This document shows, in pieces, positions 44,403 through 55,189 of a DNA stretch of 64,000 bases. Made by a program: the position numbers and the translations under genes. Positions within the stretch are counted from its first letter, which is position 1. Each line of letters begins with the position of its first letter. Origin of the DNA: Bradyrhizobium prioriisuperbiae (GTDB lineage Bacteria; Pseudomonadota; Alphaproteobacteria; Rhizobiales; Xanthobacteraceae); assembly GCF_032397745.1 (NCBI RefSeq), contig NZ_CP135921.1:6932501-6996500 (forward strand). Direction: 5' to 3'. Below the pieces are notes generated by a model that was not told the origin of the DNA, did not search any database, and saw only the letters and a program-made list of their open reading frames with translations.

Positions 44403-45692
44403 TTAGGCCTTCTCCACCCCGCACCAGTCGGCCACGAACAGCGCAATCGCCCGCGTCGTCTTCTTCAGCGACTCCAGTTCGACGCATTCGTCAAAGCCGT
44501 GCATGCGCTGCGCCTTCGCGCCGAAGCACAGGCAGGGAATGCCCTGGTGCGCGTAATAGCGGGTGTCGGTGATGGCGGTGAAGCTCCATTCCTCCAGCCG
44601 TCCGCCATACACCGTCTCATAGGACTGGCGCAGCACGCTTTCCGCGTCCGCCGCGTCGGTGAGTTCGAACCCCTCCGACATGAAACCGGACCATTCGACC
44701 TGCGGCGGGTTGTTAGCGAGGAACGGATGCTGGCGCGCCGCCGCCTCGACACAGGCGACGATCTCCTTCTGGCAATCGGCGAGCTTCCAACCGGGAAGGA
44801 TCGCGATCCGGCAGTCCACGTCGCACCAGGCCGGCACGCTGGAGGCCCAATCACCGCCTTTGATGATACCGGGGTTGAAATTGAGCGGATGGTGGACATC
44901 CTTGAAATGGCGGTGGCCGACGGCCCGCGCGTTCCACTCCGCCTCGAGGCCTTCCAGCGCCGCGATCAGGTAGGTCGCCGCCTTGATGGCGTTTGCCCCC
45001 ACACCCGCCTCGAACACATGAGCTGGGCGCCCCCTCACCTTGATGCGAAACCAGATCACCCCGACCTGCGCCCGCACCAGATGACCGTCGGTCGGCTCCG
45101 GAATCAGGCAGGCGTCGGCGCGATAGCCGCGCTGGACGGTCGAGAGCGCACCAAGCCCGGTGCTCTCCTCCTCGATCACCGACTGCAGATGGATGCGCGC
45201 CGTGGGCTTGAGGCCGGCATGGCGGATCGCATCCAGCGCGTACAGCGCGGCGATGGTGCCGGACTTCATGTCGCCGGCTCCACGGCCATACAGCCAGCCG
45301 TCCCTGATCTCGGGCGTGAATGGCGGCGAGGTCCACATGTCGAGCGGGCCGGCCGGCACCACGTCGCAATGTCCCTGCAGAATCAGCGAGTGGCCCGCTT
45401 TCTGTCCCTGGGCCGCCTGCGGCCGATAGGTCCCGACCACGGTGCGGGCCCTGGAGAAATCGGTCTCGACCGGACCATAGTCGCGCAAATCCTTGAGGTC
45501 GTTGATGTCGATTTGCCAGTCGTCGACCTCGTAGCCACGTGTCCGCAGCAGGTCGCCGAACATATCCTGGCACGGCGCCTCGGCGCCACGCGTGCTGGGG
45601 ATGGACGAGAATTTGATCGTGGTTGCGATCTGGTCGTCGAAATGGGCCTCGACAGCGTCGAGGATCCGACGCTGCTCATCTGCGGTGGTCAT
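44403..45692 (-). CDS. ArgE/DapE-family (M20) deacylase
   Basis: This 429-residue zinc-dependent amidohydrolase of the acetylornithine deacetylase / succinyl-diaminopimelate desuccinylase family carries the metal-ligand motifs LILQGHCDVVPAG (His, Asp), GRGAGDMKSGTIAAL (bridging Asp) and VIEEESTGLG (catalytic Glu). The last ligand is a His in QRMHGFDECVEL. A dimerisation insertion lies around 190-310. The substrate is not determined; N-acyl amino acids are the usual class. ATG 45692 is preferred over TTG 45713, which would overlap cysK. The gene starts 7 bases after the cysK stop, so the two are probably one transcript. Confidence 0.9.
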   Translation of the reverse strand: MTTADEQRRILDAVEAHFDDQIATTIKFSSIPSTRGAEAPCQDMFGDLLRTRGYEVDDWQIDINDLKDLRDYGPVETDFSRARTVVGTYRPQAAQGQKAGHSLILQGHCDVVPAGPLDMWTSPPFTPEIRDGWLYGRGAGDMKSGTIAALYALDAIRHAGLKPTARIHLQSVIEEESTGLGALSTVQRGYRADACLIPEPTDGHLVRAQVGVIWFRIKVRGRPAHVFEAGVGANAIKAATYLIAALEGLEAEWNARAVGHRHFKDVHHPLNFNPGIIKGGDWASSVPAWCDVDCRIAILPGWKLADCQKEIVACVEAAARQHPFLANNPPQVEWSGFMSEGFELTDAADAESVLRQSYETVYGGRLEEWSFTAITDTRYYAHQGIPCLCFGAKAQRMHGFDECVELESLKKTTRAIALFVADWCGVEKA

Positions 45693-45699
45693 GGCGGGA

Positions 45700-46677
<978 letters not shown>

Positions 46678-46942
46678 GTCTCCGAAGTCTTTTGAATTGC
46701 AGAGGTCTTTGAGGACGGCTGACTTGCATCAGTTAGAGCATCTTTTTTGACAAAGTGGAATCCGGCTGGCTCACCGAAACCTCACGGAGCGATGAAAACC
46801 AGCCCCGTTCGGCGCGCGACAAAGTGCAGCAAGCTATTGCAGCGCAAAACAGATTTCTTGAAACCTACGTATTTGTGTTGCGACATCGTCAAGGATTTCT
46901 GTGTAAGATGATCCCAAGCTCAGATCATGAGGGAGACCCACG

Positions 46943-47173
46943 ATGCCAGCGATTGCTGAGATCATGTCGTCTAGCTCGCCGCGCCCTGCTTCAAATACCC
47001 CAGCGCCGCGCGGGCGCGATCTGCCGACTTGCGCGGTCTGCTCGGATTCCATGATCGCCGCTGAGGCCTCGGCCTTCCTTTCGGAAGATACCGTCAGTTA
47101 TCTCTGGACCTGCGAGACCTGCGGTTATGGCTTTGTGACAAAGCACGCGCTGTCACAGTTCGTTTGCAACTAA
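46943..47173 (+). CDS. small zinc-ribbon-like protein
   Basis: This 76-residue protein has two CxxC pairs, LPTCAVCSD (about residues 27-35) and WTCETCGYGF (about 54-63), 25 residues apart, forming a likely zinc ribbon. A disordered Ser/Pro-rich N-terminus precedes it. The ATG is preceded by GAGGGAGACCCACG. Similar short proteins are frequent hypotheticals in Bradyrhizobium. The function is unknown; the aromatic residues between the knuckles (SYLWTCETCGYGF) resemble nucleic-acid-binding ribbons. Confidence 0.75.
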   Translation: MPAIAEIMSSSSPRPASNTPAPRGRDLPTCAVCSDSMIAAEASAFLSEDTVSYLWTCETCGYGFVTKHALSQFVCN

Positions 47174-47285
47174 GCGACCGAAACCAGTAACGAAAAATTT
47201 GCCGAATTATTTCGCCCGTGTGCTCTCTGGCCACGGACTGATGCGCTTTACGCATCTTGTTTTGATCGCTCGGCGCAAAAACACC

Positions 47286-48419
47286 TCAGCGCGGAGCGAT
47301 ATCCCCCCGGGCCCAATCAGCGCTCGTGCGTTCGGCAAACGCCGCAAAACGCCCCTGCGCGATCGCATCCCTCATGCCGGCGATGAGACTCTGGTAGTAA
47401 GCAATATTGATTTCCGAGAGCAGCATTGCCCCCAGCGTCTCGCCCGACTTCACCAGATGATGCAGGTACGCGCGCGAGTAAGTGCGCGCAGGCGCCCAGG
47501 GGCTTTCCTCGTCCAGCGGGCGCGGATCGTCGGCATGCCGTGCATTGCGCAGGTTGACGCTGCCGAACCGCGTGAACGCCACGCCATGGCGGCCGTTGCG
47601 GGTCGGCATCACGCAGTCGAACATGTCGATGCCGCGGGCCACGGCCTGCAGGATATCGTCGGGAGTACCGACCCCCATCAGATAGCGCGGGCGATCATCG
47701 GGCAGCAGAGGCACCGTCGCCTCGATCATAGCCAGCATCACCTCCTGCGGCTCGCCGACTGCGAGGCCGCCGATCGCGTAGCCATGGAAATCCATCCCGA
47801 CCAGCGCCTGGGCACTGATCCGGCGCAGCTCCGGCACATCGCCGCCCTGCACGATACCGAACAGCATGCGGCCGGCCGGCGAGCCCTCGAACGCCCGCTT
47901 GCAGCGCTCCGCCCAACGGATCGACAGCTGCATGGCCCGGTCGATGTCGCTGCGCTCGGCCGGCAGCCGCACGCATTCATCAAGCTGCATGGCGATGTCG
48001 GAGCCGAACAGTCCCTGCACCTCGATGGCCCGTTCCGGCGTGAGCTCGATCTTGGCGCCATCGATGTGAGAGCGGAACGTGACGCCGCGCTCGTCGATCT
48101 TGCGCAACTGCGCCAACGACATCACCTGGAAGCCACCGGAATCGGTCAGCATCGGGCCACCCCAGCCGGTGAATTTTTGCAGGCCCCCCAGTGCGGCGAT
48201 GCGCTCGGCGCTCGGCCGCAGCATCAAATGGTAGGTGTTGCCGAGCACGATGTCGGCGCCGGCGTCGCGCACGTCGCGCCAGTGCACGCCTTTCATCGCC
48301 CCTTGAGTGCCGACCGGCATGAAAGCGGGCGTGCGCACGTCGCCATGCGGCGTGGCAAGTATCCCGGTGCGCGCCGCGCCGTCGCGACCCAGCAGCGTGA
48401 AATGATTGGGGACTGTCAT
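47286..48419 (-). CDS. tgt: tRNA-guanine transglycosylase (Tgt), zinc ligands replaced
   Basis: Tgt swaps guanine 34 of tRNA for preQ1 on the way to queuosine. This 377-residue protein has the general-acid/base Asp in [12 protein letters not shown] and the nucleophile region [14 protein letters not shown]. In E. coli Tgt the structural zinc is bound by C302, C304, C307 (PECDCYTC) and H333 (TIHNL). Here the same block reads [18 protein letters not shown], giving Ser306, Trp308 and Ala311, and SEINIAYY, giving Ile337: all four ligands are gone while everything around them is conserved. The ATG overlaps the queA stop (ATGA), so the two are coupled. Confidence 0.95.
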   Translation of the reverse strand: MTVPNHFTLLGRDGAARTGILATPHGDVRTPAFMPVGTQGAMKGVHWRDVRDAGADIVLGNTYHLMLRPSAERIAALGGLQKFTGWGGPMLTDSGGFQVMSLAQLRKIDERGVTFRSHIDGAKIELTPERAIEVQGLFGSDIAMQLDECVRLPAERSDIDRAMQLSIRWAERCKRAFEGSPAGRMLFGIVQGGDVPELRRISAQALVGMDFHGYAIGGLAVGEPQEVMLAMIEATVPLLPDDRPRYLMGVGTPDDILQAVARGIDMFDCVMPTRNGRHGVAFTRFGSVNLRNARHADDPRPLDEESPWAPARTYSRAYLHHLVKSGETLGAMLLSEINIAYYQSLIAGMRDAIAQGRFAAFAERTSADWARGDIAPR

Positions 48420-49510
48420 GGGTTGCGCTTATCGTCGATTGCAGGCCGAAACAACAGCGACGCGTCGCCGTAGGAATAGAACCGGTAGCCTTCCGCGATG
48501 GCGTGGGCATACGCCTGCTTCATGGTGTCGAGGCCGCAGAACGCCGACACCAGCATGAAAAGGGTCGAGCGCGGCAGGTGGAAATTCGTCATCAAGACGT
48601 CGACTGCCCGAAAGCGGTAGCCGGGAGTGATGAAGATCGCGGTGTCGTCCGCGAACGGCGCAATGCGACCGTCTTCGGTCGCGGCACTCTCCAGCAGCCG
48701 CAGCGACGTGGTGCCAACAGCCACAACGCGTCCGCCGGCGGCACGCGCCGCATTGAGCGCATCGGCGGTGTCGCGCGAAATCGTGCCCCACTCCGCATGC
48801 ATGCGGTGTTCGGCGGTGTCGTCCACCTTCACCGGCAGGAAGGTGCCGGCGCCGACATGCAGCGTGATCCGGTGCAGCCCGACGCCGCGCACGCGCAACG
48901 CCGCCTCGAGCGCGGGCGTGAAATGCAGACCCGCGGTCGGAGCCGCGACGGCGCCTTCGTTCGCGGCAAACATGGTCTGGTAGTCGGCGGCATCGCGATC
49001 ATCGGGCGTGCGTTTGGAGGCAATATAGGGCGGCAGCGGCGGCGCGCCGAGGTCCGCGATGGCCTGGTCCAGGGTCGGCCCATGGAAGGCGAACGACAGC
49101 GTGATCTCGCCGGCGTCGCCCTTGTGTTCGACGGTGGCATCGAGATTGCCGAGCAGGCACACCCGCCCCTCATTGCCGAACCGGACGAGATCGCCCTGCT
49201 GCAGCTTCTTGGCGGGCTTGACCAGTGCCTGCCAGCGCGAACCGTCGAGACGCTTGATCAGTGTGGCGTCGATCCGGGCCTCGGCGTCGCGGCCGACGCG
49301 GCGGCCGGTGAGCTGGGCGGCGATGACCTTGGTATCGTTGACCACGAGCTGGTCGCCCGGACGCAGATTATCCGGCAAATCGCGAACGATACGATCCGCG
49401 AGGGCTCCATCGGCGCCGACCACCAGCAAACGCGCGGCATCGCGCGGGCTTGCTGGCCGCAGCGCGATATTGTCAGCCGGGAGGTCGAAATCGAACAGCT
49501 CAGTACGCAT
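48416..49510 (-). CDS. queA: tRNA preQ1(34) S-adenosylmethionine ribosyltransferase-isomerase
   Basis: QueA converts preQ1-tRNA to epoxyqueuosine-tRNA using SAM as ribosyl donor, the step after Tgt. At 364 residues it is normal length. Motifs include [23 protein letters not shown] at the N-terminus, APTAGLHFT in the middle and [15 protein letters not shown] near the end. ATG 49510 ([11 protein letters not shown]) is chosen over the TTG three codons upstream. The stop overlaps the tgt start. Intact adjacency of queA and tgt supports that tgt is functional despite its lost zinc ligands. Confidence 0.96.
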   Translation of the reverse strand: MRTELFDFDLPADNIALRPASPRDAARLLVVGADGALADRIVRDLPDNLRPGDQLVVNDTKVIAAQLTGRRVGRDAEARIDATLIKRLDGSRWQALVKPAKKLQQGDLVRFGNEGRVCLLGNLDATVEHKGDAGEITLSFAFHGPTLDQAIADLGAPPLPPYIASKRTPDDRDAADYQTMFAANEGAVAAPTAGLHFTPALEAALRVRGVGLHRITLHVGAGTFLPVKVDDTAEHRMHAEWGTISRDTADALNAARAAGGRVVAVGTTSLRLLESAATEDGRIAPFADDTAIFITPGYRFRAVDVLMTNFHLPRSTLFMLVSAFCGLDTMKQAYAHAIAEGYRFYSYGDASLLFRPAIDDKRNP

Positions 49511-49580
49511 GGTGCTCAAAGCTCGATGGCCGGGACATGAATATGCCCGGCCATCAGGTCTTCACAGACTATCGCCTGGA

Positions 49581-50045
49581 TCAGGCGGCGTCAGCCGCCA
49601 TGTGCGCCTTGACGATCTTGTCCGGGTTCTGCACCGGCTCGCCGCGCTTGATCTTGTCGACGTTTTCCATGCCGGACGTGACCTTGCCCCAGACGGTGTA
49701 CTGGTTGTCGAGGAAACGCGCATCGTCGAAGCAGATGAAGAACTGGCTGTCGCCGGAGTCCGGATTGGCCGCGCGGGCCATCGATGTGGTGCCGCGCACA
49801 TGCGGCTCCTTGTTGAACTCGGCCTTCAGCTTCTTGCCCGAGCCGCCGGTGCCGGTGCCCTGCGGACAACCGGTCTGCGCCATGAAGCCCTCGATGACAC
49901 GATGGAACACGATGCCGTCGTAGAAGCCTTCCCGCACCAGTTCCTTGATGCGCGCGACATGGCCGGGCGCAAGGTCGGGACGCATCTCGATGGTCACGGG
50001 GCCCTGGGTGGTCTCCAAAATCAAAGTGTTCTCGTTGTCTGCCAT
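49581..50045 (-). CDS. ppiB: cytosolic cyclophilin-type peptidyl-prolyl isomerase
   Basis: This 154-residue cyclophilin lacks a signal peptide. The catalytic region FYDGIVFHRVIEGFMAQTGC contains the essential Arg, and FFICFDDARFLDNQYTVWGK contains the substrate-pocket residues. It starts with MADNENTLILETTQGPVTIE. It catalyses proline cis-trans isomerisation in the cytosol. The gene is the downstream member of a cluster with a second, exported cyclophilin, and its start overlaps the end of the TonB-C-like gene by 25 bases. Confidence 0.94.
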   Translation of the reverse strand: MADNENTLILETTQGPVTIEMRPDLAPGHVARIKELVREGFYDGIVFHRVIEGFMAQTGCPQGTGTGGSGKKLKAEFNKEPHVRGTTSMARAANPDSGDSQFFICFDDARFLDNQYTVWGKVTSGMENVDKIKRGEPVQNPDKIVKAHMAADAA

Positions 50046-50461
50046 GATCTCTTCTCTGTTGATTTGGTTCGTCTTGCGTCAAATCTGAACCGTACCGGGC
50101 GACCGGCAACGGCATTTCCAAGTCCATCGGTAAATGGCATCGGCGTGCAACGTTGCAATGCCTCGGCCACCGCAGTGCGGTAAAGGAGCCGGTCCTCGTC
50201 CGAGGCGTATTCCGACTCGTAGGTGATCTTGGGTTGTCCCAGGATTTCGCCGTTCCGCTTGAAGGTCACCAGCACCGCGATCTGCATGCCGGGGTTATTC
50301 AGTTGCAGCTCAGGCGACCTCCAGCAAGCTCCCAGCCGCGCAAACAGTTCCTGCAGCGTGTTGATCTTTGCATCATCCGCAACGGCCGGGGCGTCCCATA
50401 ACACCGTCGCGGCGATGAGTGACACGGCAAAGAGAAACATCAGTCTCTGTTGCCGCGCCAT
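50021..50461 (-). CDS. periplasmic TonB-C-like protein between two cyclophilins
   Basis: This 146-residue protein has a signal peptide (RLMFLFAVSLIAATVLWDAP, cleavage near AVA-DD). A small domain follows with GMQIAVLVTFKRNGEILGQP and RTAVAEALQRCTPMPF, the beta-strand/helix pattern of TonB C-terminal or TolA-like domains. Such domains mediate envelope protein contacts, but no partner is indicated. The start may be GTG 50470, which overlaps the upstream cyclophilin stop (GTGA), or ATG 50461. The 3' end overlaps the downstream cyclophilin start by 25 bases in another frame, suggesting coupling of all three genes. Confidence 0.8.
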   Translation of the reverse strand: MARQQRLMFLFAVSLIAATVLWDAPAVADDAKINTLQELFARLGACWRSPELQLNNPGMQIAVLVTFKRNGEILGQPKITYESEYASDEDRLLYRTAVAEALQRCTPMPFTDGLGNAVAGRPVRFRFDARRTKSTEKRSWQTTRTL

Positions 50462-50466
50462 GGTCG

Positions 50467-51009
50467 TCACTTGATGTCGGAGGCGACCTGAACCTTCACC
50501 ATCTTGTCCGGATCCGGCACCGGCTCGCCGCGCTTCAGTTTGTCCACGACCTCCATGCCGGACACGACTTCACCGGCCACGGTGTACTTGCCGTTCAGGA
50601 ACGAGCCGTCCGCGTACATGATGAAGAACTGCGAGTTTGCGGAATCCGGCGAACTCGCGCGAGCCATGCCGACAATGCCCCGCTTGAACGGCACATTGGA
50701 AAACTCGGCCTTGAGGTCCGGGTACTTCGAGCCGCCGGTGCCGTTGAAATTCTTGCCGTCGCCGGTCTGTGCCATGAAGCCGTCGATCACGCGATGGAAC
50801 GGCACGTTGTTGTAGTAGCCCTCGCGCGCCAGGGTCTTGATGCGCTCGGCGTGCTGCGGCGCGAGGTCGGTCCGCAGCTTGATCACGATGCGGCCCTTGG
50901 TGGTGTCGATCACGATCGCATTCGCCTTGTCGAGATTGGCGGGCAGCGATTGGGCGAGCGCGGGCGCCGCACAGACCAGCGCGGCGAGAACGGCAAGAAT
51001 TCGGATCAT
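50467..51009 (-). CDS. ppiA: periplasmic cyclophilin-type peptidyl-prolyl isomerase
   Basis: This 180-residue cyclophilin has an N-terminal signal peptide (RILAVLAALVCAAPALAQSL). The mature domain has YYNNVPFHRVIDGFMAQTGD (catalytic Arg) and SQFFIMYADGSFLNGKYTVA. It is a paralogue of the cytosolic isomerase encoded two genes downstream; together they serve both compartments. coaD lies 66 bases upstream on the same strand. Confidence 0.94.
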   Translation of the reverse strand: MIRILAVLAALVCAAPALAQSLPANLDKANAIVIDTTKGRIVIKLRTDLAPQHAERIKTLAREGYYNNVPFHRVIDGFMAQTGDGKNFNGTGGSKYPDLKAEFSNVPFKRGIVGMARASSPDSANSQFFIMYADGSFLNGKYTVAGEVVSGMEVVDKLKRGEPVPDPDKMVKVQVASDIK

Positions 51010-51075
51010 AAGAACTCCAATTGACGGAACAGGTGTGGATCGTGTCCGGACAGAAAGGCCGGCCCGACTCGTTCG

Positions 51076-51573
51076 TTAGTGGCCGAATTTGGCCTTCAGG
51101 CGTGACGCGACGATGGCTGGAACGAAATGGGATACGTCCCCGCCCATCCCGGCGATCTGACGCACCAGTGTGGCGGTGATCGGGCGCACCATGGGAGAAG
51201 CCGGAAGAAACACGGTCTGGACGTCCGGGGCCATGGTTTCGTTCATGCCCGCGATCTGCATTTCGAAATCCATATCCGTGCCGTCCCGGAGCCCTCGAAT
51301 CAGGATCGTCGCCCCAACCCGCCTAGCAGCCGTGATGGTCAGGTCATCGAAGGTGATGCAATCCATCGTACAGCCGGCCTTGGCGGCGATCGGGGCAAAC
51401 ACCTCCTGGATCATCTCCAGGCGCTCCTCGGTCGTAAACAGCGGCTTTTTGCCGGGGTTGATGCCGATCGCGACCACAATGCGGTCGACCAGGCTGACGG
51501 TTTGTCGGACCACGTCGAGGTGGCCGTTGGTGACAGGGTCGAAAGACCCGGCATAAAGGGCAATACGCGGCAT
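51076..51573 (-). CDS. coaD: phosphopantetheine adenylyltransferase
   Basis: This 165-residue CoaD carries out the penultimate step of coenzyme A synthesis, adenylylating 4'-phosphopantetheine. It has the nucleotidyltransferase motif [14 protein letters not shown] (T/HxGH) at the N-terminus. Other family segments are [20 protein letters not shown] and [20 protein letters not shown]. Its position between gyrA and the cyclophilins is common in Bradyrhizobiaceae. Confidence 0.97.
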   Translation of the reverse strand: MPRIALYAGSFDPVTNGHLDVVRQTVSLVDRIVVAIGINPGKKPLFTTEERLEMIQEVFAPIAAKAGCTMDCITFDDLTITAARRVGATILIRGLRDGTDMDFEMQIAGMNETMAPDVQTVFLPASPMVRPITATLVRQIAGMGGDVSHFVPAIVASRLKAKFGH

Positions 51574-51893
51574 TCCCCCCTCTACCCCGCCCCGGCAGGA
51601 CCCGCAAGCGGCCCTGGTTCCATCGACCGGGGTCTTTTATTTCCGGCCCGGGATCGAACCCGTTCGGCTCTCAAGGCGTCTTATCTGCAAGGCGGGCGGC
51701 ACGGGGCAACAACGGCGAAATCACTGCTTTTTCGGGCGTTTGTTTCATCCCATCAGGCGCCACGAAACAATTCCGCGTTGCGACGAAACCATTTTCCGCA
51801 GCGACGCAGACCGGCTGAAACGGTGGCCGGCTACAACGCTACCAACGACGAACCGGGCCGGATGGGGCCTCGGCAGCATAACAGGGGACTTCC
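51574..51893. other. intergenic region between coaD and a small exported protein gene
   Basis: These 320 bases have no supportable gene. A stretch at 51641-51668 reads on the minus strand like a tRNA T-arm (CGGGTTCGATCCCGGG), but no anticodon arm or acceptor partner can be built around it. Promoters for the divergent coaD and 51894 genes should be here; no clear boxes were assigned. Confidence 0.45.
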
Positions 51894-52160
51894 ATGATCA
51901 AGGCGCTCTCGGCGATCACCATCGCGGCTTTCATCGCGGCCGCTCTCACCGTTCTGCCGGGCTTCGCACCCCAGGTGGAAGCAAGTGTCCCTGTGGCCAT
52001 GGCCAAGGGCGACCGGCTCGACATCCGCCCGGTGGGTCGTGGGTGCTCCGAGCAGGCCTGGCCGAATTTCGAGAATTCCTGCCTGCGCAAGGCCGGCTCC
52101 AAGGCCACCGTGAAGGTCGAGGCCCGCGTCGTCACCGCCGAGCGGATCGTCGCTCGCTAA
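51894..52160 (+). CDS. small exported basic protein
   Basis: This 88-residue protein has a signal peptide (SAITIAAFIAAALTVLPGFA, cleavage near VEA-SV). A short mature part follows, with two cysteines in RGCSEQAWPNFENSCLRKAG and a basic C-terminus. The two Cys, 13 residues apart, probably form a disulfide in the periplasm. GGGGACTTCC precedes the ATG. Similar small proteins are widespread hypotheticals in Bradyrhizobium. The function is unknown. Confidence 0.75.
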   Translation: MIKALSAITIAAFIAAALTVLPGFAPQVEASVPVAMAKGDRLDIRPVGRGCSEQAWPNFENSCLRKAGSKATVKVEARVVTAERIVAR

Positions 52161-52180
52161 ACGACCGCAAGCCTCCAGTT

Positions 52181-52240
52181 TCGTAGACCACCGCCAAGTT
52201 TATCCACCTCCGAAATTTTGTAGACCCCCCCCCCCAAGTA
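52181..52240. repeat. imperfect direct repeat with an 11-base C-run
   Basis: CGTAGACCACCGCCAAGT and, about 40 bases later, TGTAGAC followed by a run of 11 C (52225-52235) and AAGT are versions of one motif, each preceded by TTT-ending A/T-rich sequence. A C-run this long is prone to slippage and may vary between isolates or be a sequencing-sensitive spot. Confidence 0.5.
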
Positions 52241-52273
52241 AAAAGCCGCTCGTGTGCCCGCGAGCGGCTTTTT
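52240..52273. terminator. bidirectional Rho-independent terminator
   Basis: A 10-bp stem AAGCCGCTCG / CGAGCGGCTT with an 8-base loop is flanked by AAAA on the left and TTT on the right. It can therefore terminate both the small exported-protein gene and the convergent gyrA. Confidence 0.88.
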
Positions 52274-52312
52274 GATTCTAATAAATATTTGTTTCAGCAA
52301 GCCCGATAAGTA

Positions 52313-55033
52313 TCAGGCTCCGTTTCCATTTTCCTCATCGGTCTCAGTCAGATGTTCGACCGAGACGACGTGTTCATCCTCGGCGGTGTCGAACACGATC
52401 ACCCCCTGGGTGGAGCGGCCGGCGACGCGGATGCCCTCGACCGGGCAGCGGATCAGCTGGCCGGCGTCGGTCACCAGCATGATCTGGTCGCTGTGCTCCA
52501 CCGGGAATGAGGCCACCAGCTTGCCATTGCGGTTGTTGACCGACATGGCGACGATGCCTTTGCCGCCCCGCCCGGTGGTCCGGTACTCGTAGGACGAGGT
52601 GCGCTTGCCGTAGCCGTTGACCGACACCGTCAGCACCACCTGCTCCTGCGCCGACATCTCGACATAACGCTCGGAACTCAGCTGGATTGCTCCCGAGGCC
52701 TCCTCACCGTCGGCCTCCACCGGCTCCTCGGCGCCGGCATCGCCTGAGACCGCGCGCCGCATCTTCAGATACGCCGAACGCTCCTCGGACGTCGCCTCGA
52801 CATGGCGCAGAATCGACAGCGAAATCACCGTGTCGCCGTCCGCCAGCGCGATGCCGCGCACCCCCATCGAGGTGCGCCCCGTGAACACGCGCACGTCGGT
52901 CACCGGGAACCGGATGCACTGGCCGCCGGCGCCTGTCAGCAGCACGTCGTCGTGCTCGGTGCAAATCTGCACGTCGACGATGGCCTCGCCCTCGTCCAGC
53001 TTCATGGCAATGATGCCGGAACGGCGGACGTCGACGAAGTCCGAGAGCTTGTTGCGCCGGACGTTGCCGCCGGTGGTCGCGAACATCACGTCCAGATTGG
53101 CCCAGGAGGATTCATCCTCCGGCAGCGGCATGATGGTGGTGATGCGCTCGCCCTGCTCCAGCGGCAGGATGTTGATCAGCGCCTTGCCGCGGGCGTTGGG
53201 TGCCGCCATCGGCAGCCGCCAGACCTTCTCCTTGTAGACTTGGCCGCGCGAGGAGAAGAATAGCACCGGGGTGTGGGTCGAAGCGACGAACAGCCGGCTG
53301 ACGAAATCCTCGTCGCGGGTCTGCATGCCCGAACGGCCCTTGCCGCCGCGCTTCTGCGCCCGATAGGCCGAGAGCGGCACCCGCTTGACATAACCGTGGT
53401 GCGACACCGTCACCACCATGTCTTCGCGCTGGATCAGGTCTTCGTCCTCGACCTCGCCTTCCTGATCGACGATCACGGTGCGGCGCGGCGTTGCGAACTC
53501 GGTTTTGACCGCGATCAGTTCGTCCTTGACGATGGTCTGGACCCGGGCGCGCGAGCGCAGGATCTCCAGGTAATCGGCAATCTCGAGCGCAAGCTTGTCG
53601 AGCTCTTCGGAAATCTCGTCACGGCCCAGCGCAGTCAGGCGCTGCAGGCGCAGATCGAGGATCGCCTTGGCCTGCTCCATTGACAGCCGCGCGGTGCCGT
53701 CTTCGGCAAGGCGATGGCGCGGATCGTCGATCAGCGTGATCATGGCCGCGACGTCCTTGGCCGGCCAGTCGCGCGACATCAGGATCTCGCGCGCGGTCGC
53801 CGGATCGGGCGACGTGCGGATGACACGGATCATTTCGTCGATGTTGGCGACCGCGATGGCGAGGCCGACCAGGATATGGGCGCGATCGCGCGCCTTGGTG
53901 AGCAGGAATTTGGTCCGCCGGGTAACGACCTGTTCGCGAAACGCGACAAACAGGGTCAGCAGATCCTTCAAATTCATCAGTTGCGGACGGCCGGCATCGA
54001 GCGCCACCATATTGGCGCCGAAACTGGTTTGCAGTGGCGTGAACCGGTAGAGCTGGTTCAACACCACGTCGGGCACGGCGTCGCGCTTCAACTCGATCAC
54101 CACGCGATAGCCGTCGCGATCGGACTCGTCGCGCAGATCGGAAATGCCCTCGATCTTCTTTTCGCGCACCAGTTCGGCGATGCGCTCGACCATGGTGGCC
54201 TTGTTCACCTGGTAGGGAATTTCCGAGACGATGATCGCTTCACGATCCTTGCGGATGGTGTCGATCGTCACCTTGCCGCGCATCATGATCGAGCCGCGGC
54301 CGAGATGGTACGCGGCGCGGATGCCCTGGCGGCCGAGAATGATGCCGCCGGTGGGGAAATCAGGCCCGGGAACGATGTTGATGAGATCGTCGATGCTGAG
54401 CGCCGGATCTTCTATCAGCGCGATACAGGCATCGATCACCTCGCCGAGATTGTGCGGCGGGATGTTGGTGGCCATGCCGACCGCGATGCCGCCGGAGCCG
54501 TTGACCAGCAGGTTCGGAAAGCGCGCCGGGAGGACCGACGGCTCCCTTTCGCTGCCGTCATAGTTCGGCTGGAAATCGACAGTGTCCTTGTCGATATCAT
54601 CGAGCAGCGTGTGCGCCACCTTCGCGAGCCGGGACTCGGTGTAACGCATCGCGGCTGCGGTATCGCCGTCAACCGAGCCGAAGTTGCCCTGGCCGTCGAT
54701 CAGCGGCAGGCGCATGGAAAAATCCTGCGCCATGCGCACCAGCGCATCGTAAATCGACTGGTCGCCGTGCGGATGGTATTTACCCATCACGTCGCCGACG
54801 GTGCGGGCCGACTTGCGGAACGTCTTGTTCCAGTCGAAACCGTTCTCGTGCATGGTGTAGAGAATGCGCCGGTGCACCGGCTTCAGGCCGTCGCGCGCAT
54901 CGGGAAGCGCGCGCGCCACGATCACGCTCATGGCGTAATCGAGGTAGGACCGCTTCATCTCATCGGTGATTGAAACCGGACGAATGTCGACAGGCTCGGA
55001 CGAGCCCGAATCCGGATGGTCTTGGTCAGCCAA
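52313..55033 (-). CDS. gyrA: DNA gyrase subunit A
   Basis: GyrA (906 residues) breaks and rejoins DNA during negative supercoiling. It has [20 protein letters not shown] at the N-terminus, the active-site Tyr in [13 protein letters not shown], the GyrA-box QKRGGKG in the C-terminal domain and six propeller blades. An acidic tail ends in [19 protein letters not shown]. In the quinolone-resistance region the sequence is [15 protein letters not shown]: residue Gln92 occupies the position of E. coli Ser83, while Asp96 (E. coli Asp87) is kept. The start is TTG, with CGGGGA eight bases upstream; there is no nearby ATG. Confidence 0.97.
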   Translation of the reverse strand: MADQDHPDSGSSEPVDIRPVSITDEMKRSYLDYAMSVIVARALPDARDGLKPVHRRILYTMHENGFDWNKTFRKSARTVGDVMGKYHPHGDQSIYDALVRMAQDFSMRLPLIDGQGNFGSVDGDTAAAMRYTESRLAKVAHTLLDDIDKDTVDFQPNYDGSEREPSVLPARFPNLLVNGSGGIAVGMATNIPPHNLGEVIDACIALIEDPALSIDDLINIVPGPDFPTGGIILGRQGIRAAYHLGRGSIMMRGKVTIDTIRKDREAIIVSEIPYQVNKATMVERIAELVREKKIEGISDLRDESDRDGYRVVIELKRDAVPDVVLNQLYRFTPLQTSFGANMVALDAGRPQLMNLKDLLTLFVAFREQVVTRRTKFLLTKARDRAHILVGLAIAVANIDEMIRVIRTSPDPATAREILMSRDWPAKDVAAMITLIDDPRHRLAEDGTARLSMEQAKAILDLRLQRLTALGRDEISEELDKLALEIADYLEILRSRARVQTIVKDELIAVKTEFATPRRTVIVDQEGEVEDEDLIQREDMVVTVSHHGYVKRVPLSAYRAQKRGGKGRSGMQTRDEDFVSRLFVASTHTPVLFFSSRGQVYKEKVWRLPMAAPNARGKALINILPLEQGERITTIMPLPEDESSWANLDVMFATTGGNVRRNKLSDFVDVRRSGIIAMKLDEGEAIVDVQICTEHDDVLLTGAGGQCIRFPVTDVRVFTGRTSMGVRGIALADGDTVISLSILRHVEATSEERSAYLKMRRAVSGDAGAEEPVEADGEEASGAIQLSSERYVEMSAQEQVVLTVSVNGYGKRTSSYEYRTTGRGGKGIVAMSVNNRNGKLVASFPVEHSDQIMLVTDAGQLIRCPVEGIRVAGRSTQGVIVFDTAEDEHVVSVEHLTETDEENGNGA

Positions 55034-55189
55034 ACGAAAAAATCCCCGAACAGAATCTGATCAAAATATATAGGCGATTCAACGCCTCGAACCAACCCCT
55101 TTCGGAGCTTTCCAAGCTCTGAAAAATGCAATTATTTCAGCTATTTATAATTTGATTTGGGCGCATGATCCGCGCGTTGCGCAAAGCGC

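Noticed and set aside
51641..51668. tRNA-like T-arm (CGGGTTCGATCCCGGG on the minus strand)
   Set aside because: No anticodon arm with a proper stem and no matching acceptor strand could be built; treated as chance or a fragment.
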